Below are positions 1 to 10,600 of a stretch of 64,000 nt of DNA, piece after piece; the stretch's first letter is position 1; every line of letters starts with the position of its first letter. Under the pieces are notes generated by a model. It saw only the letters and a program-made list of their open reading frames with translations. It had not been told where the DNA came from and searched no databases. The stretch is from Hymenobacter taeanensis (lineage in GTDB: Bacteria; Bacteroidota; Bacteroidia; Cytophagales; Hymenobacteraceae): the NCBI RefSeq assembly GCF_013137895.1, contig NZ_CP053538.1, positions 433,501-497,500 of the forward strand, written 5' to 3'. Position numbers and translations under genes: made by a program.

Positions 1-697
1 CAAGCGGAATCAATACGGCCAGAAGTTCGGTGGGTCTGGTCAGCGTCATCAGGCCAATAACGGCTCCAATAGCTATGGCCCGGCCCAGCGTAGGGCGCTG
101 GTAGAAGGCCGGAGTTAGCAACATCAGGACCGCGTACCACAAAAACAGCCAATTGTGGGTCATGGCACCATTGATGGCAGAATAATCCAAGTAGTTAGTC
201 CCTAGCACCAATACCAGCAGAGCAAGCACCGTAGGCCACTCACCAAACCGCGGCAGCAGTGCCCGCCGGACCAGCCACAGCGCCAGTATAGCCACCAGCG
301 TATTGGCGAGTTGCAACCCCAGTTGGTATGGAATTGAAAAGCCATCGGCAGGGTAGCCCAGCGGCTTAGCCAGGGCATGCGCCACCAGGAAGAAGGGCAA
401 CTCCTGCAGGGCCAGCCCCGAGGAGTACTTCATTACATAATGACCACTTTGGGGGTGCAGAAAAGCCTGATCGAAGCCGGGCGCGGGCTGGTATTTGGTC
501 ACCACATAGTCGCGAAACTTCAGCTCTTTCAGGTCGTGGTATACGAAAATGGCCGGCAGGTACATGTAGTAGCCGGAGGCATCCCAGCTGATAACGGCTT
601 CGGTTTGCGTGTTTTTCCACTTTGGATAGTACCAGAAGGATACCAATACAATAAATACCGAGCAGAACAGCCAGGCCAAACGAGAGGGCGACTTCAT
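1..697 (-). CDS. Polytopic membrane protein, glycosyltransferase-like (partial, cut by left edge)
   Basis: An open minus-strand frame starts at ATG 697 (MKSPSRLAWLFCSVF) and stays open to base 1, so the C-terminus is missing. It has an N-terminal membrane segment, then a luminal-type loop rich in aromatic residues (SWDASGYYMYLPAIFVYHD), then repeated hydrophobic segments (for example LANTLVAILALWLV and TVLALLVLVLGTNYL). This layout, with an acidic residue in the first loop, resembles GT-C or ArnT/PMT-type membrane glycosyltransferases, but no diagnostic catalytic motif is visible in the 232 residues present. The gene is divergent from the hexosaminidase at 831. The reading is secure because codon use and hydrophobicity are consistent throughout; two overlapping opposite or shifted frames here are weaker. 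The specific function is an inference. Confidence 0.72.
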   Translation of the reverse strand, partial: MKSPSRLAWLFCSVFIVLVSFWYYPKWKNTQTEAVISWDASGYYMYLPAIFVYHDLKELKFRDYVVTKYQPAPGFDQAFLHPQSGHYVMKYSSGLALQELPFFLVAHALAKPLGYPADGFSIPYQLGLQLANTLVAILALWLVRRALLPRFGEWPTVLALLVLVLGTNYLDYSAINGAMTHNWLFLWYAVLMLLTPAFYQRPTLGRAIAIGAVIGLMTLTRPTELLAVLIPL

Positions 698-830
698 GCA
701 GTAGATGAGCGGCAAATAATAATTCAGAGAAAAAACGCGCGTAATTCGGGCGCAAAATGAGAAAAAAAGCCGCAGGTTCCGGTACCGGCCCGATGCTTGT
801 GTACTTTCGGGCAACCACCCGCCTTTCTGT

Positions 831-2951
831 ATGCCTCACTTCCTGCACCTGCGCTCTGTTTTCCTGCTGCTAATTTTTGTTGCTAGCACGGGGGTTGCCC
901 AGCCCACTGATACCCGCAGCCTGATGCCCGTCCCGACCCAGGCCACCTGGGGCCAGGGCCGCTACCAAGCCAGAACCCATTTCACCTGGCAGGCCTTTAC
1001 CCCAGCTCCTGGCCCTACCGCCAGCGCCGCCGACTCTGCGGTGGCGGAGGTTGTAGGCCACTTTCTGCTGCCGGCCCTGCTTCCTATCCTCCCTTCCTCT
1101 GATGCCATCCGGCAAGCCCGCATCAGCTCCCAAGTGCCCTCGGCCAACTTGGTAATCCAGTATGGCCGCCCCGGCAACCTGCTGGCGCTGGGAGAAGATG
1201 AGTCATATACCTTGCGGGTTACGCCCATGGGCGTGGCCCTGAATGCCCCCACCCATTTGGGCGTTCTGCGTGGCCTGGCCACGCTCCGGCAGCTGGTGCA
1301 GAAAGACAAGAAAAACCGTTGGCTGCCGGAAGTTGACATTGTAGACTCGCCCCGTTTCCCCTGGCGCGGCCTGCTGATTGATGCCGCGCGCCATTTCATG
1401 CCTCTGCCCACCCTCAAGCGCAACCTCGATGGCATGTGGGCCACTAAGCTCAACGTGATGCACTGGCACCTCTCCGACGACCAAGGCTTCCGGGTGCAGA
1501 GCCTGGCCCTGCCGCGGCTACACGAGCAGGGCAGCAATGGGCAATTTTATACCCATGCGCAAGTGCGCGAAATAGTGGCCTACGCTGCTCAGCGCGGCAT
1601 ACGAGTGATGCCTGAGTTTGACATGCCCGGCCACACCACCGCCTGGCTGGCGGGCTACCCCGAGCTGGCCTCCAACGATTCAACCTACGCTCCTTCTCCG
1701 CGCTGGGGCGTGCTGAATATTGCCCTCGACCCCACCAAGGAAACTACCTACCAACTGCTGGATAAGCTGCTGGCCGAAATGACGGCGCTGTTCCCGGACC
1801 CCTATTTCCATATTGGGGGTGATGAAAACGATGGCCGTCAATGGAAGCGTAATCCGCGCATTGTGCAGTTTATGCGCGACAACAAAATGGTGACCGACAA
1901 AGGCCAGCCCGACAAGCATGCCCTGCAGATGTATTTCAACCGGCGCATTCTGCAGATGGTCACGCAGTACAACAAGAAAATGGTGGGGTGGGACGAGATT
2001 CTGGGCCCCGACCTGCCGGCTGATGCCGTAATTCAGAGCTGGCGCGGCCGCAAGGGTCTGTATGATGCCGCCAAGGCGGGGCACGCAACGCTCCTCTCCA
2101 ACGGGTATTATATTGATCTGAACTACAGCGCGGCCTCCCACTACGCCGTTGACCCGCTACCGCAGGATGCTCCGCTTACGCCTGAGCAGCGGAAACTGGT
2201 ACTAGGTGGAGAGGCGACTATGTGGGCTGAGTTTGTCGACTCCGTAATTGTAGATTCCCGGATCTGGCCCCGCGCTGCGGCCGTGGCTGAGCGATTCTGG
2301 AGCAGCAGCTCGGTTACCTCAGTGCCCGATATGTACCGCCGGCTGGCCCTCGTGAGTCAGGAGTTGGAAGCTCTAGGCCTGCAACACAGGAAAGCGCCAG
2401 AGCAATTGCTGCTCCAACTGGCGCAGGGCAAGCCGGTAGAGCCGCTTCGTACGCTGGCAAGCGTGTTGGAGCCTGTGAAAGAATATAAGCGTCATTTTCA
2501 GGGATTTAAGTACACTACGCTTACCCCGCTCAACCGGCTGGTAGATGCGTCTTTGCCCGAGTCAGATGCGGCGCGGGAGTTTAGCACCGCCGTAGATGCT
2601 TTGCTGGTTCACCGAGCTACCCCTGCCAGCCCAATTGCAGCTACCCTTGATGCGCGCACTACCCTAGCCATGCTGCGAGCTACACTGCTGCGCTGGCAGG
2701 CCAATGATGCTCTGGTTCAGCCCGTGCTGCAGGCTAATTCTACTTTAACAGAATACGCGTCGCATTCCACCCACCTGAAAATGTTGGCTACCCTTTCATT
2801 AGAGCGCCTGACTCAGCTGGAAAAAGGGCAGGCCCCGAGCGCCGCGTGGCAAACCGCCGCGCTCAAGCAGCTAGATGCTGCCAAGGCTCCGGCAGGGCAA
2901 ACGGAGCTGGCCATCGTCCCGGCAGTGCGCCGGCTCGTAGAAGCGAAGTAA
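831..2951 (+). CDS. Secreted beta-N-acetylhexosaminidase, GH20 family
   Basis: A 706-residue glycoside hydrolase expected to remove terminal N-acetylglucosamine or N-acetylgalactosamine residues from chitooligosaccharides or glycoconjugates. A signal peptide is clear (MPHFLHLRSVFLLLIFVASTGVAQ region, first about 23 residues). A GH20b-type N-terminal domain follows, then the TIM barrel. Visible GH20 hallmarks are MHWHLSDDQGFR, the MPEFDMPGH segment and the catalytic pair in HIGGDEND (Asp polarises the N-acetyl group, Glu is the acid/base). The last 150 or so residues are an all-helical extension. The length is usual for Bacteroidota exo-hexosaminidases. The downstream lipoprotein starts 20 bp after the stop and is probably co-transcribed. 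Periplasmic or surface location is inferred from the signal peptide. Confidence 0.93.
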   Translation: MPHFLHLRSVFLLLIFVASTGVAQPTDTRSLMPVPTQATWGQGRYQARTHFTWQAFTPAPGPTASAADSAVAEVVGHFLLPALLPILPSSDAIRQARISSQVPSANLVIQYGRPGNLLALGEDESYTLRVTPMGVALNAPTHLGVLRGLATLRQLVQKDKKNRWLPEVDIVDSPRFPWRGLLIDAARHFMPLPTLKRNLDGMWATKLNVMHWHLSDDQGFRVQSLALPRLHEQGSNGQFYTHAQVREIVAYAAQRGIRVMPEFDMPGHTTAWLAGYPELASNDSTYAPSPRWGVLNIALDPTKETTYQLLDKLLAEMTALFPDPYFHIGGDENDGRQWKRNPRIVQFMRDNKMVTDKGQPDKHALQMYFNRRILQMVTQYNKKMVGWDEILGPDLPADAVIQSWRGRKGLYDAAKAGHATLLSNGYYIDLNYSAASHYAVDPLPQDAPLTPEQRKLVLGGEATMWAEFVDSVIVDSRIWPRAAAVAERFWSSSSVTSVPDMYRRLALVSQELEALGLQHRKAPEQLLLQLAQGKPVEPLRTLASVLEPVKEYKRHFQGFKYTTLTPLNRLVDASLPESDAAREFSTAVDALLVHRATPASPIAATLDARTTLAMLRATLLRWQANDALVQPVLQANSTLTEYASHSTHLKMLATLSLERLTQLEKGQAPSAAWQTAALKQLDAAKAPAGQTELAIVPAVRRLVEAK

Positions 2952-2971
2952 CAGATCAACTCTCTCCTCTT

Positions 2972-3838
2972 ATGAAGCGCTCCTGCCTGGCTGCTCTCCT
3001 TCTGCTGGCGGCCTGCCAACGGCCACAGCCTGAATCTGCCGATCCGGCTCGCTCCGCGGAGGCTTTACCTACCGCTACCAGCCCGGCCGCTGCCAGCACC
3101 TTAAAGCGCGTTGCGCCTTTCCTGCGGGGCGTGTGGGTGAAGTCTGACTACCTGGCCGCCATCAAGCGCACCCGGTCACCTTACGCGGCCTCCAGCAACC
3201 TTACTGGTATTGTGGCCTTGTCCATTGATCCGCAGCAGGTAACCGGCGATAGTTTAACTATTGGGGCGAGCCTCAATAACCACGAGGGAGCTGCTTTCAA
3301 CGCCATATTGCGCCAGGGGCTGCAACTCACTTCCCTGCCTACTACTTGGCCTGATTACGAGCACCCTACCAATTTTTATGAGCTCAGCTACCGCCTAGTT
3401 GCCCAGGATACGATAGTACTCCTCAATAAGTACAACGAGCATAAACGCTTGCTGCACTCGGTACTGTTCTCTCGCGTTCCGGGTGTGCCCTTCTCCGAAA
3501 CGGCTCCCTCTGATGCGTTACAGTACAGCGTAAACCGGCAGTTACTGGCAGGCACCTACACAGCTACTGACGCTAAGGGTAGTAAAAAACAAGTGCGGTT
3601 CTCCCCTACCGGCCAGGTAGAGGGCCTGGGCGGGTTCCGGCAGTATTACCTCGCTACTGATTTTGTAGTGACCGTAGAAAATAACCTCGACAACATCATT
3701 TTCGATATCGGCACCAAGCGGCAGCAGGACTATGTGTACACAATCAGCCAGGACACAGTGCGGTTATACGCCGCCCGCGTAGCTGAGCCTGATTTGCTGC
3801 GCGGCCCGCTGCAGTACACCTTGGTGCGGGTACACTAG
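2972..3838 (+). CDS. Lipoprotein of unknown function
   Basis: A 288-residue protein starting at ATG 2972. An upstream in-frame extension into the hexosaminidase gene is possible but would bury the signal peptide. The N-terminus MKRSCLAALLLLAACQRP is a classical type II signal with lipobox LAAC, so the mature protein should begin at the Cys and be membrane anchored. A short Pro/Ala/Ser-rich linker follows, then a beta-rich globular part. I do not recognise the family. It lies 20 bp behind the GH20 gene on the same strand, which suggests co-transcription, but no shared function can be read from the sequence. The stop TAG forms part of a CTAGGCCACT word and the gene converges on the barrel protein gene with a 20-bp gap. 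Confidence 0.8.
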   Translation: MKRSCLAALLLLAACQRPQPESADPARSAEALPTATSPAAASTLKRVAPFLRGVWVKSDYLAAIKRTRSPYAASSNLTGIVALSIDPQQVTGDSLTIGASLNNHEGAAFNAILRQGLQLTSLPTTWPDYEHPTNFYELSYRLVAQDTIVLLNKYNEHKRLLHSVLFSRVPGVPFSETAPSDALQYSVNRQLLAGTYTATDAKGSKKQVRFSPTGQVEGLGGFRQYYLATDFVVTVENNLDNIIFDIGTKRQQDYVYTISQDTVRLYAARVAEPDLLRGPLQYTLVRVH

Positions 3839-3858
3839 GCCACTCACTCTTGGCCGGC

Positions 3859-6800
3859 TTAAAACAGTACGGCCACCTGCATGCGGCCCGTGTGCACAGC
3901 CCCTAGCCCATTGGCCTTACGGCCATCGTAGGCCAGGGTGATGTTGAGGCCGTTGCTGAGGCGCTGCTCCAAGTTCAGGTTCCAGGTGAAGTTACTGCCG
4001 GGGCGCAGGGCATTCAGAATTTCTAGCCCCACCAGCGAGGCTTGCTCACCCTCAAAGCCCACCCGCACGTAGCGCGTAGTGGCCGAGAGCGTCCGCTTAC
4101 CCACTTGGCTCACGCGCGTTTCTACGCCCAGCTCATCAAATGTGCCCCGTGTATCAAGCTCAGGACCAGCGGTATTCTGCTTAGTGGTGCGCAGGTAGGT
4201 GCCAGTGAAGCGCAACGCCTGCGTGGGCTGGTAACTAAGCTCAGGGGCAATTTCATACTGCAACAGCCGGAAGTTGCGGTTCACCAGGTAGTTTGAGGCA
4301 TTCTGCCGGATAGTGCGACTAGTGGTAATACGCCCCGTGAGCGACTGCGCCAGCGTTCTGCGCAGCAAAAGGCTTTGGCTGGCTAAGTTCCGGATGTCTG
4401 AACCCTGCGTGAGCAATACTTTTTGCTGGGCCTGCTGTACGGTCAGCTCAGCCCCAAAAATAGGATTAGAGCGGTTGAAGTACAGCGTATTGCGCAGCAG
4501 CTTATTTAGGCTCAGGAGCAGGCTATCTTCCGTCTGAAAGGCAAACGGATTCAGGCGTGAGCCCAGTTCTTTTTCCGTCGTCTTGCGGTCGAGGGTAACA
4601 GTGGTTATGGCCGAGAACCGCCCGAGGATGCTGCGTAGGCCAGGTTGCTCCTGCCAGCCACGCGGCGCAGTAGTAGTTAGCCGGTAGCTGAAGCGGTTGG
4701 TAAAAGCCAGAATGTACTCGTCGGTGGGTAGGTATACTTTGATGTGGGTGCGGTATTGCGCATCGAGGGTTTGGGCTTCAAAGAACTCCTCTTTGTCTTC
4801 GCGACCATTTTTGGGGTTGGTGTCGCCGCCGTAATAGTGGGTGCCCTGCCCATTGGGCACGGCAATAAAGGCATAATCCCGCTTTAGCTCACGGCCCGTA
4901 GCCACGGCGTAGCTCAACTCTGAGCGCAGCACGTTATGAAAAAAGGTGGCGTTCCAGTCTAGCTTGCTGAGTACCGTGCGCTGGCGGGCACTATCTACTG
5001 AGGCCAGGTCGCGGTACGTAGCCAGCAGGGAAAGCTCCTGTGTGCTGCCCAGCCGCGTGGCCATAGTACCCTGCCAGGTCTGGGCCCGGCCCCGCTCACG
5101 CAGGGCGGTTCGCTCTGGGTTAGGAGCCTGGTCGCGGCGGTAGCTGTAGTCTAAGCGAAAACGGGTGCGGGCCGAGTCGCGGCTTTGCACAAACAAGGCA
5201 TGCTCATCAAAGTAGTTGGCCGAGGTTAGGGAATCCCCATTGGGCAGGGCCACCCGGTTTTTATCGAAGCGGTACGCGTAACCGGGCACCACGGGGCCAC
5301 CCACGTAGCGCGCTGTGGCCTCGCCCCGCGCCCAGCTGGAATGCCGCCGCCCAGCCTCGGAGTTGAGCACAAACAAGCTGCCGCGCAGTTGTACGTTGCC
5401 GGTCTGGTGCGCCACATCTACCCAATGCTGTAGGCCACTTACCTCCCCCGCCCGGTAGCGCCTACTTAGGCGGTAACCAATGGCATTATCGGCGTTCTTC
5501 ACCACGCCCAGCGCAAAGTTTAGAATATTCTCCTCCTTGGGAGTTGGGGCGTTGCCATTGATGGTGGTAGTGGTGGAAGTAGATGCGCTCCAGTTGCGGT
5601 CAAATTCAATATCGCGGTACCGGTCAATGGGCGAAAAGCGGTGGCTGGTATACTCATAATCAAGGGAGCTGCGCAGCTTGTAGCCGGCCAGGCCAGGGAG
5701 CTGCACTGGTCGGTCCTGAATGGTGTAGCCTACGCGCATAGCCTGGCCCTTCGCTGATTCGGGTGAGAACCGGTTGAGGTCCAGATCTGATGAAGCCAGA
5801 TCCACAAAAACGGTACTGGTGGAATCAATGCGGTAGCTGGCCCCCAGCGTAGCCAACTGCTTCTGGATGGGCGTGGGCAGCACCCGCACGGGTGCGTAGT
5901 TGCCTTTGCCCTCGCCCACGTACTCATACACGCGGCCGTTGGCGTTTACAAACCGAGAGCTGAGGTTGTAGCTCCCCTGGGCAGACCCTACGTTGGTAAA
6001 GCGCACGTTGTACACGGCCCGCGTAGAGTCTGGTGGGTCAGTATACACGTACACGGGCACACCGTTTACCTCGTTGAGGTTGTACTGTACCTGGCGCCGG
6101 TCGTAGGCCTGTAGCTCGGCACCGGGTGTTACAGCCCGGCTCACGTTGTCGCCAATGTTACGCAACAGGCTCTTATCAGCCTCCGACAATACCAGGTTAG
6201 GCGAATTATCAGGATTATCAGACTCGCGGTAAAAGTTGGCGTGCACCTGCAGTCGGCCCAGCTGCTGGTAGTGGCTTACCTGCAGCAGCGAGCGGGCGTA
6301 GTTGAAGTCGGAATATTCGAAGTCAATCTTGATGCGCGAGTTGCGGGTGATAAGGTGGCGGGGTGAGAAAGTCACCTCGGCCTGGTTGTAGTCAATAATG
6401 TAGTCGAAATCGAAACCTCGCACCATCAGCCGTCCATCCAGGTACACCCGCTCGGAGTTGGCCAGCACAATGATAAATTGCTCTCCGTTGGGCCCACGCA
6501 GACGGTAGGGGCCCTGCACGTTTTCCAGGGGTGCCACATCAATGCTGGCAAACTTACCCTTGGCTACGCCTGCCGCCGCAGTAGTAGTGGCAAACACTGG
6601 CCTACGCGGTGCCCCGCTGGCTCCCACTCCCCCACCGGGCATTACGGTAGTGACGGTTTGGCTATTGCCAGGTAGCGGCGTTCCGGCCACCGGCGGGTTC
6701 ACGGGCACTGTGGGTGGAGCAGTTACAAAGGTGCCGGTGCTGGTACCCGAGGCATTTGGGTACTGAAAAAGCTGCGTATTGCTAACCCCAGGCCCAATGG

Positions 6801-7629
6801 CGCCGCCCCCAAAACCACCTAGGGGCAGCTGCCCGAAGTTAGCCTCTATGGCCGCGCCCTGAATGTTCTTATAAAACCGCAGAAAGTAGTCGGGCTTATT
6901 GCGCAGTACTACGTCGCCGGCGGTCAGGTTCCAGCGGGGGTGCGTAAGCGTAATATAGATGCGGTCAAACTCCTGCAGCTGCTGGGTGTTGCCTTCGGGT
7001 TGGAAGGGCACATTTTGGTCAGAAATAGCCGCTGTAAGAGTTATTTGGTCGGTCAGTTGCCCCTCCAGCTGCAGGTTCAATGACGAGTTTACGAATACGT
7101 TTTGGGTGTTGCCAAAGGAAATGCCCCGCGAGAGGTTTCCGGTTTTGTTGATACCCGGCGTGCTAAGAATCTGCTCCTTGGCGGTGAAGTCCTCCAGCCC
7201 AAACGGCCGCCGCAGAAACTCCAGGCTATCCATCAGGCGCCGCGGCCGCAGATAGCGCGCCGCCGATAACTGCACCGGCAGCACCCGGTAACACACCAGC
7301 ACTGAGTCTATGCCGCCGGGCAGCACAATATCTGGCTGGCCCGCTTCAGGCGACGGAAACCGCTGGGAAGGCCGAATATACCGGTACCGCCCACGCCGGC
7401 TGTCGTAGGCCACTGACCGCCCATCAATTGCCACCGAGGCAGGTACAATGGTGAGTGTATCCTGCAAAACGAAGTCGGTAGTATCTCGAGTTGGTAGCAG
7501 GCGTACCCAGGTGCAACGGCGGGTATTTACGGCAGCTATCTGCTGGGCGCTGGCCCCGGCACCCACTCCCGCCAACAGAATGAGCAACAGCCAAAAGCGC
7601 AGGAAAAGGTGCGGAAAGCTGCTACTCAT
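3859..7629 (-). CDS. Large outer-membrane beta-barrel protein of unknown function
   Basis: A 1256-residue protein with a signal peptide (SSFPHLFLRFWLLLILLAG, cleavage near ASAQQ). The mature chain is rich in alternating polar/hydrophobic strands with aromatic girdles and ends in a terminal hydrophobic strand (MQVAVLF), typical of outer-membrane barrels. An early conserved-looking block reads RGISFGNTQNVFVNSSLNLQ and is followed by a segment like a signature of large Bacteroidota barrels (FDRIYITLTHPRWNLTAGD). A Pro/Thr/Gly-rich insert lies near residues 290-345. There is no TonB plug or CarboxypepD-like domain, so it is not a SusC protein. Substrate and role are unknown. It lies downstream of the NtrY-like kinase (67-bp gap, same strand), so it could share its transcript. 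Confidence 0.78.
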   Translation of the reverse strand: MSSSFPHLFLRFWLLLILLAGVGAGASAQQIAAVNTRRCTWVRLLPTRDTTDFVLQDTLTIVPASVAIDGRSVAYDSRRGRYRYIRPSQRFPSPEAGQPDIVLPGGIDSVLVCYRVLPVQLSAARYLRPRRLMDSLEFLRRPFGLEDFTAKEQILSTPGINKTGNLSRGISFGNTQNVFVNSSLNLQLEGQLTDQITLTAAISDQNVPFQPEGNTQQLQEFDRIYITLTHPRWNLTAGDVVLRNKPDYFLRFYKNIQGAAIEANFGQLPLGGFGGGAIGPGVSNTQLFQYPNASGTSTGTFVTAPPTVPVNPPVAGTPLPGNSQTVTTVMPGGGVGASGAPRRPVFATTTAAAGVAKGKFASIDVAPLENVQGPYRLRGPNGEQFIIVLANSERVYLDGRLMVRGFDFDYIIDYNQAEVTFSPRHLITRNSRIKIDFEYSDFNYARSLLQVSHYQQLGRLQVHANFYRESDNPDNSPNLVLSEADKSLLRNIGDNVSRAVTPGAELQAYDRRQVQYNLNEVNGVPVYVYTDPPDSTRAVYNVRFTNVGSAQGSYNLSSRFVNANGRVYEYVGEGKGNYAPVRVLPTPIQKQLATLGASYRIDSTSTVFVDLASSDLDLNRFSPESAKGQAMRVGYTIQDRPVQLPGLAGYKLRSSLDYEYTSHRFSPIDRYRDIEFDRNWSASTSTTTTINGNAPTPKEENILNFALGVVKNADNAIGYRLSRRYRAGEVSGLQHWVDVAHQTGNVQLRGSLFVLNSEAGRRHSSWARGEATARYVGGPVVPGYAYRFDKNRVALPNGDSLTSANYFDEHALFVQSRDSARTRFRLDYSYRRDQAPNPERTALRERGRAQTWQGTMATRLGSTQELSLLATYRDLASVDSARQRTVLSKLDWNATFFHNVLRSELSYAVATGRELKRDYAFIAVPNGQGTHYYGGDTNPKNGREDKEEFFEAQTLDAQYRTHIKVYLPTDEYILAFTNRFSYRLTTTAPRGWQEQPGLRSILGRFSAITTVTLDRKTTEKELGSRLNPFAFQTEDSLLLSLNKLLRNTLYFNRSNPIFGAELTVQQAQQKVLLTQGSDIRNLASQSLLLRRTLAQSLTGRITTSRTIRQNASNYLVNRNFRLLQYEIAPELSYQPTQALRFTGTYLRTTKQNTAGPELDTRGTFDELGVETRVSQVGKRTLSATTRYVRVGFEGEQASLVGLEILNALRPGSNFTWNLNLEQRLSNGLNITLAYDGRKANGLGAVHTGRMQVAVLF

Positions 7630-7696
7630 TCAGTAAAAATACAAGGCCGATAGTTTGCAGCTAACACAACGTTAAAGCCCCTCTAATTCGTGCCAC

Positions 7697-10600
7697 TTAC
7701 CCGGCCAGGGGGAGGTCAATGCAGAAGGTAGTGCCTTCATCCACCTTCGTCTCAAACCAGATAGCTCCCCCAGCACTTTCAATACCACGCCGTGCTACCG
7801 CTAGGCCTATACCAGAGCCTTTTTCCTTGGTAGTGAAGTTGGGGACAAAGATTTTCTCCTTCACTTCATCCGGAATGCCGCTCCCGTTGTCCTGAATGCA
7901 GATCCGCACCTTATCACCAGCCAGTAGCTCCAGACTGGCTACTATGTGCGCCATTCTATCAGCGGGTACGGCCTGCACGGCGTTAATCAGCAGGTTATTG
8001 AAGGTGCGTACGAGCAGGTTTTCGTCGGCGTAAACCACGTAGCGGCCTTCTTCAGCATCTGGCGGCAGCCTTACTTCTATTTTACGGTTACCCCCGCCCT
8101 GGTGCAAGGCCACGCAACGGCGCAGTACGGTGGCTACGTCCAGGCGCTCCGGCTTCATGGCGGGCAGGTTGGTAAAGGTGCTAAACGATGTGGCAATGTC
8201 CGAGAGCACATCAATCTGGGTGATGAGCGTCTGAGAAATCTTACCTATTAGCTCCTCCGTATTAGGGCGCTGCTCCTGAATGGCCTTCTGCAGAAACTGC
8301 AGGCTTAGCTTCATGGGGGTAAGCGGGTTCTTGATTTCGTGTGCCACCTGGCGGGCCATTTCGCGCCATGCCGCCTCTTTTTCCTGGGTAGCCAGCTCTT
8401 TCTTGCTGTCTTCCAGCTTCACCAACATGTGGTTGTACTCGCGCACCAACAGGCCTATCTCATCCTCTGACTCGTAGGCCAGTCGTTCGTTCTGTCCCGT
8501 CAGGGTCGTTTGTCGGAGCTTTTCGGTAATGAGCTTCAGCGGATTTGTCAGGATGCGAGAGGCCAGAAAGGCCAGCACCAGAAACAGGATGAACATCACG
8601 GTGAAGATGTTCAGGATAGTGGAAATCAGCTCGGTAAGCTTGTTATCCAGGTCCTTTTCAGAGTCGAAGAAGGGAATGCCCACGTAGCCCAGCACCGCCC
8701 CCGGCCGCCCCGGCGCTGTAGCAGTAGCGCGTAGCGGCAGGTACAACGCATTGAAAGACAGCGAGCCGGCTTGCTCCGTGAGGAGGACCCGTGGCTTACC
8801 CCCTTCCCGAAGCTCAGCCACTGCATGCGGGTTAATGAGCGTACTCAACAACCCCGACTCAAAAATCAGCGGCTGACTACTCACCAGCAGCTCACCCTGC
8901 GCATTATAAAGGTTCAGGTCGGTCTCGGTCAGCCCCGAAACGTTCTCCGCCAGCTCTACCAGATCTACCCGGCTGGCGGAGTCAGCCAGCAGGTCGCGGT
9001 TCTTCAGCAGGTTATCCTGCACGGCTTGGGCCCGCCGCTGGTATAGGCGCCGCAGGTCGCGCTTATAGGAGTTAGTTACCTGACTGGCCGTGGCAATGCT
9101 AACTACCAGCAGCGGCACGAGAATGCCTAAATTCAGAAAGAGCTGAATCTTGGTGCTGAAGTTGGTGCGCAGCAGCTCTACGTATTGCCCCCGCACCAGT
9201 AGATAGCCACCCAGGGCCACCACCCAGAAACAGGTGAATAGCAGGAATAAAAAAGAGAAGTTGGCTAGCCAATCAGCAAAGGAATAGGTGGCCGTGGTAA
9301 CCACCACCACACGGTTTTGCCCCTTGGGGCCGCGCACCCCCAGGTGCTGAAACCCGTCAATTGAGAGCCCCGTGCTGTAAAGCCGTGGGTCCCGAAGTAA
9401 GGTACTTGGCAGCTGGTTTATATAGTCGAAGTTGCCCTCACTGTACACCAGCCGGTTGTTTTCGTAGCCGGCATAGCTCAACTCGGCTCCTAGGCCAGGC
9501 TGAAAATATTTCTGGTCCATAAGCAGCTCAGGCACCACACTATTGGCCGTGAGCTTTTTCAATGACAACTCCAGCACCACATGGCTAGTGTCGCCCTCGG
9601 CCATGGGCACGGGCAAAAAGGCCGCATACCTCCGGCTCACAAACGAGGTGGTACCGCGTAGCAGATAGATGTTGGGATGATCAGTGGGAACGGCTTGCTG
9701 CAGCAGAAATTCACGCATTTGCTGGAGGCTGCCGGGCATCCCTACGGCCAGGTCATTAGGCCCGAAAAGCGTTATGTTCACCTCATACTTATCAAAATAT
9801 CCCCGCAGGTAATATTTGGCAACTTTCTGCCGAATAAGATCCAGGTTGATGAAGGGGCTAGCCAACATGGTGCGTAGGCCAGGGTCGTGGGCCATGTCAA
9901 CTGCTCGCTCTGCCAGCAAATACTCTCCTTGCAGGTCATTATCCACCAGCAGGTTATTGGCAATGGTTTGCTTGTTTAGCAGCAGCTGTTGATCAAAGTG
10001 CTCATACAGGGCTAGTGCCCCTACGGCCGAGCTCACCCCCAGCATAAGAAAGATGAACAGATATACCTGATAGGGTAATACTGCCCCTCTGGTTTTAAGC
10101 CCAGTAATACGCAGCACCAGGAAAAACAGCAGCGTTACCCCCAGAAGAATCAGATCTATCTGCTCAAAAACCAGCCCGAACGGTAAAATCAGTACTGAGG
10201 CAAAGAGCAGGAGCGTAATACCCAAGCGCCGTGTACTGGGCCGCATAATGCTCACAAATACCAGCGAAAGCAGATAAAAGCCAATCAGGTATCCTACGGT
10301 GTGCAGCACAATGGCCAGGCACAGCAGGGCTTTAATGGAGCTGAACTGAATGCTCTGGGTGATATCGAGCACCAGCAGAGAGTTGTTGAAGCTGCTGGTA
10401 TAAAAATCAAAAAGGAGCTCCAGCAGTCCAAAGAAGGTTAACACCGCTACCCCACCCACTATCCAGCGCGGCGTGCCTGCGGCGTGCTGAGTCCAGCGTA
10501 GTACACCGTAGCGCCGAAACAGCAGCAGCGTATAGTAGGCGGCCACCACAAATAGCATGGCATTCAGCAACAGGTCGCCCAGAGAAGGCGACAACCAGGA

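Noticed and set aside
366..848. Open frames of 160 and 127 residues on both strands in the first 850 bases
   Set aside because: They overlap the well-supported minus-strand membrane protein starting at 697 in other frames and have no recognisable features.
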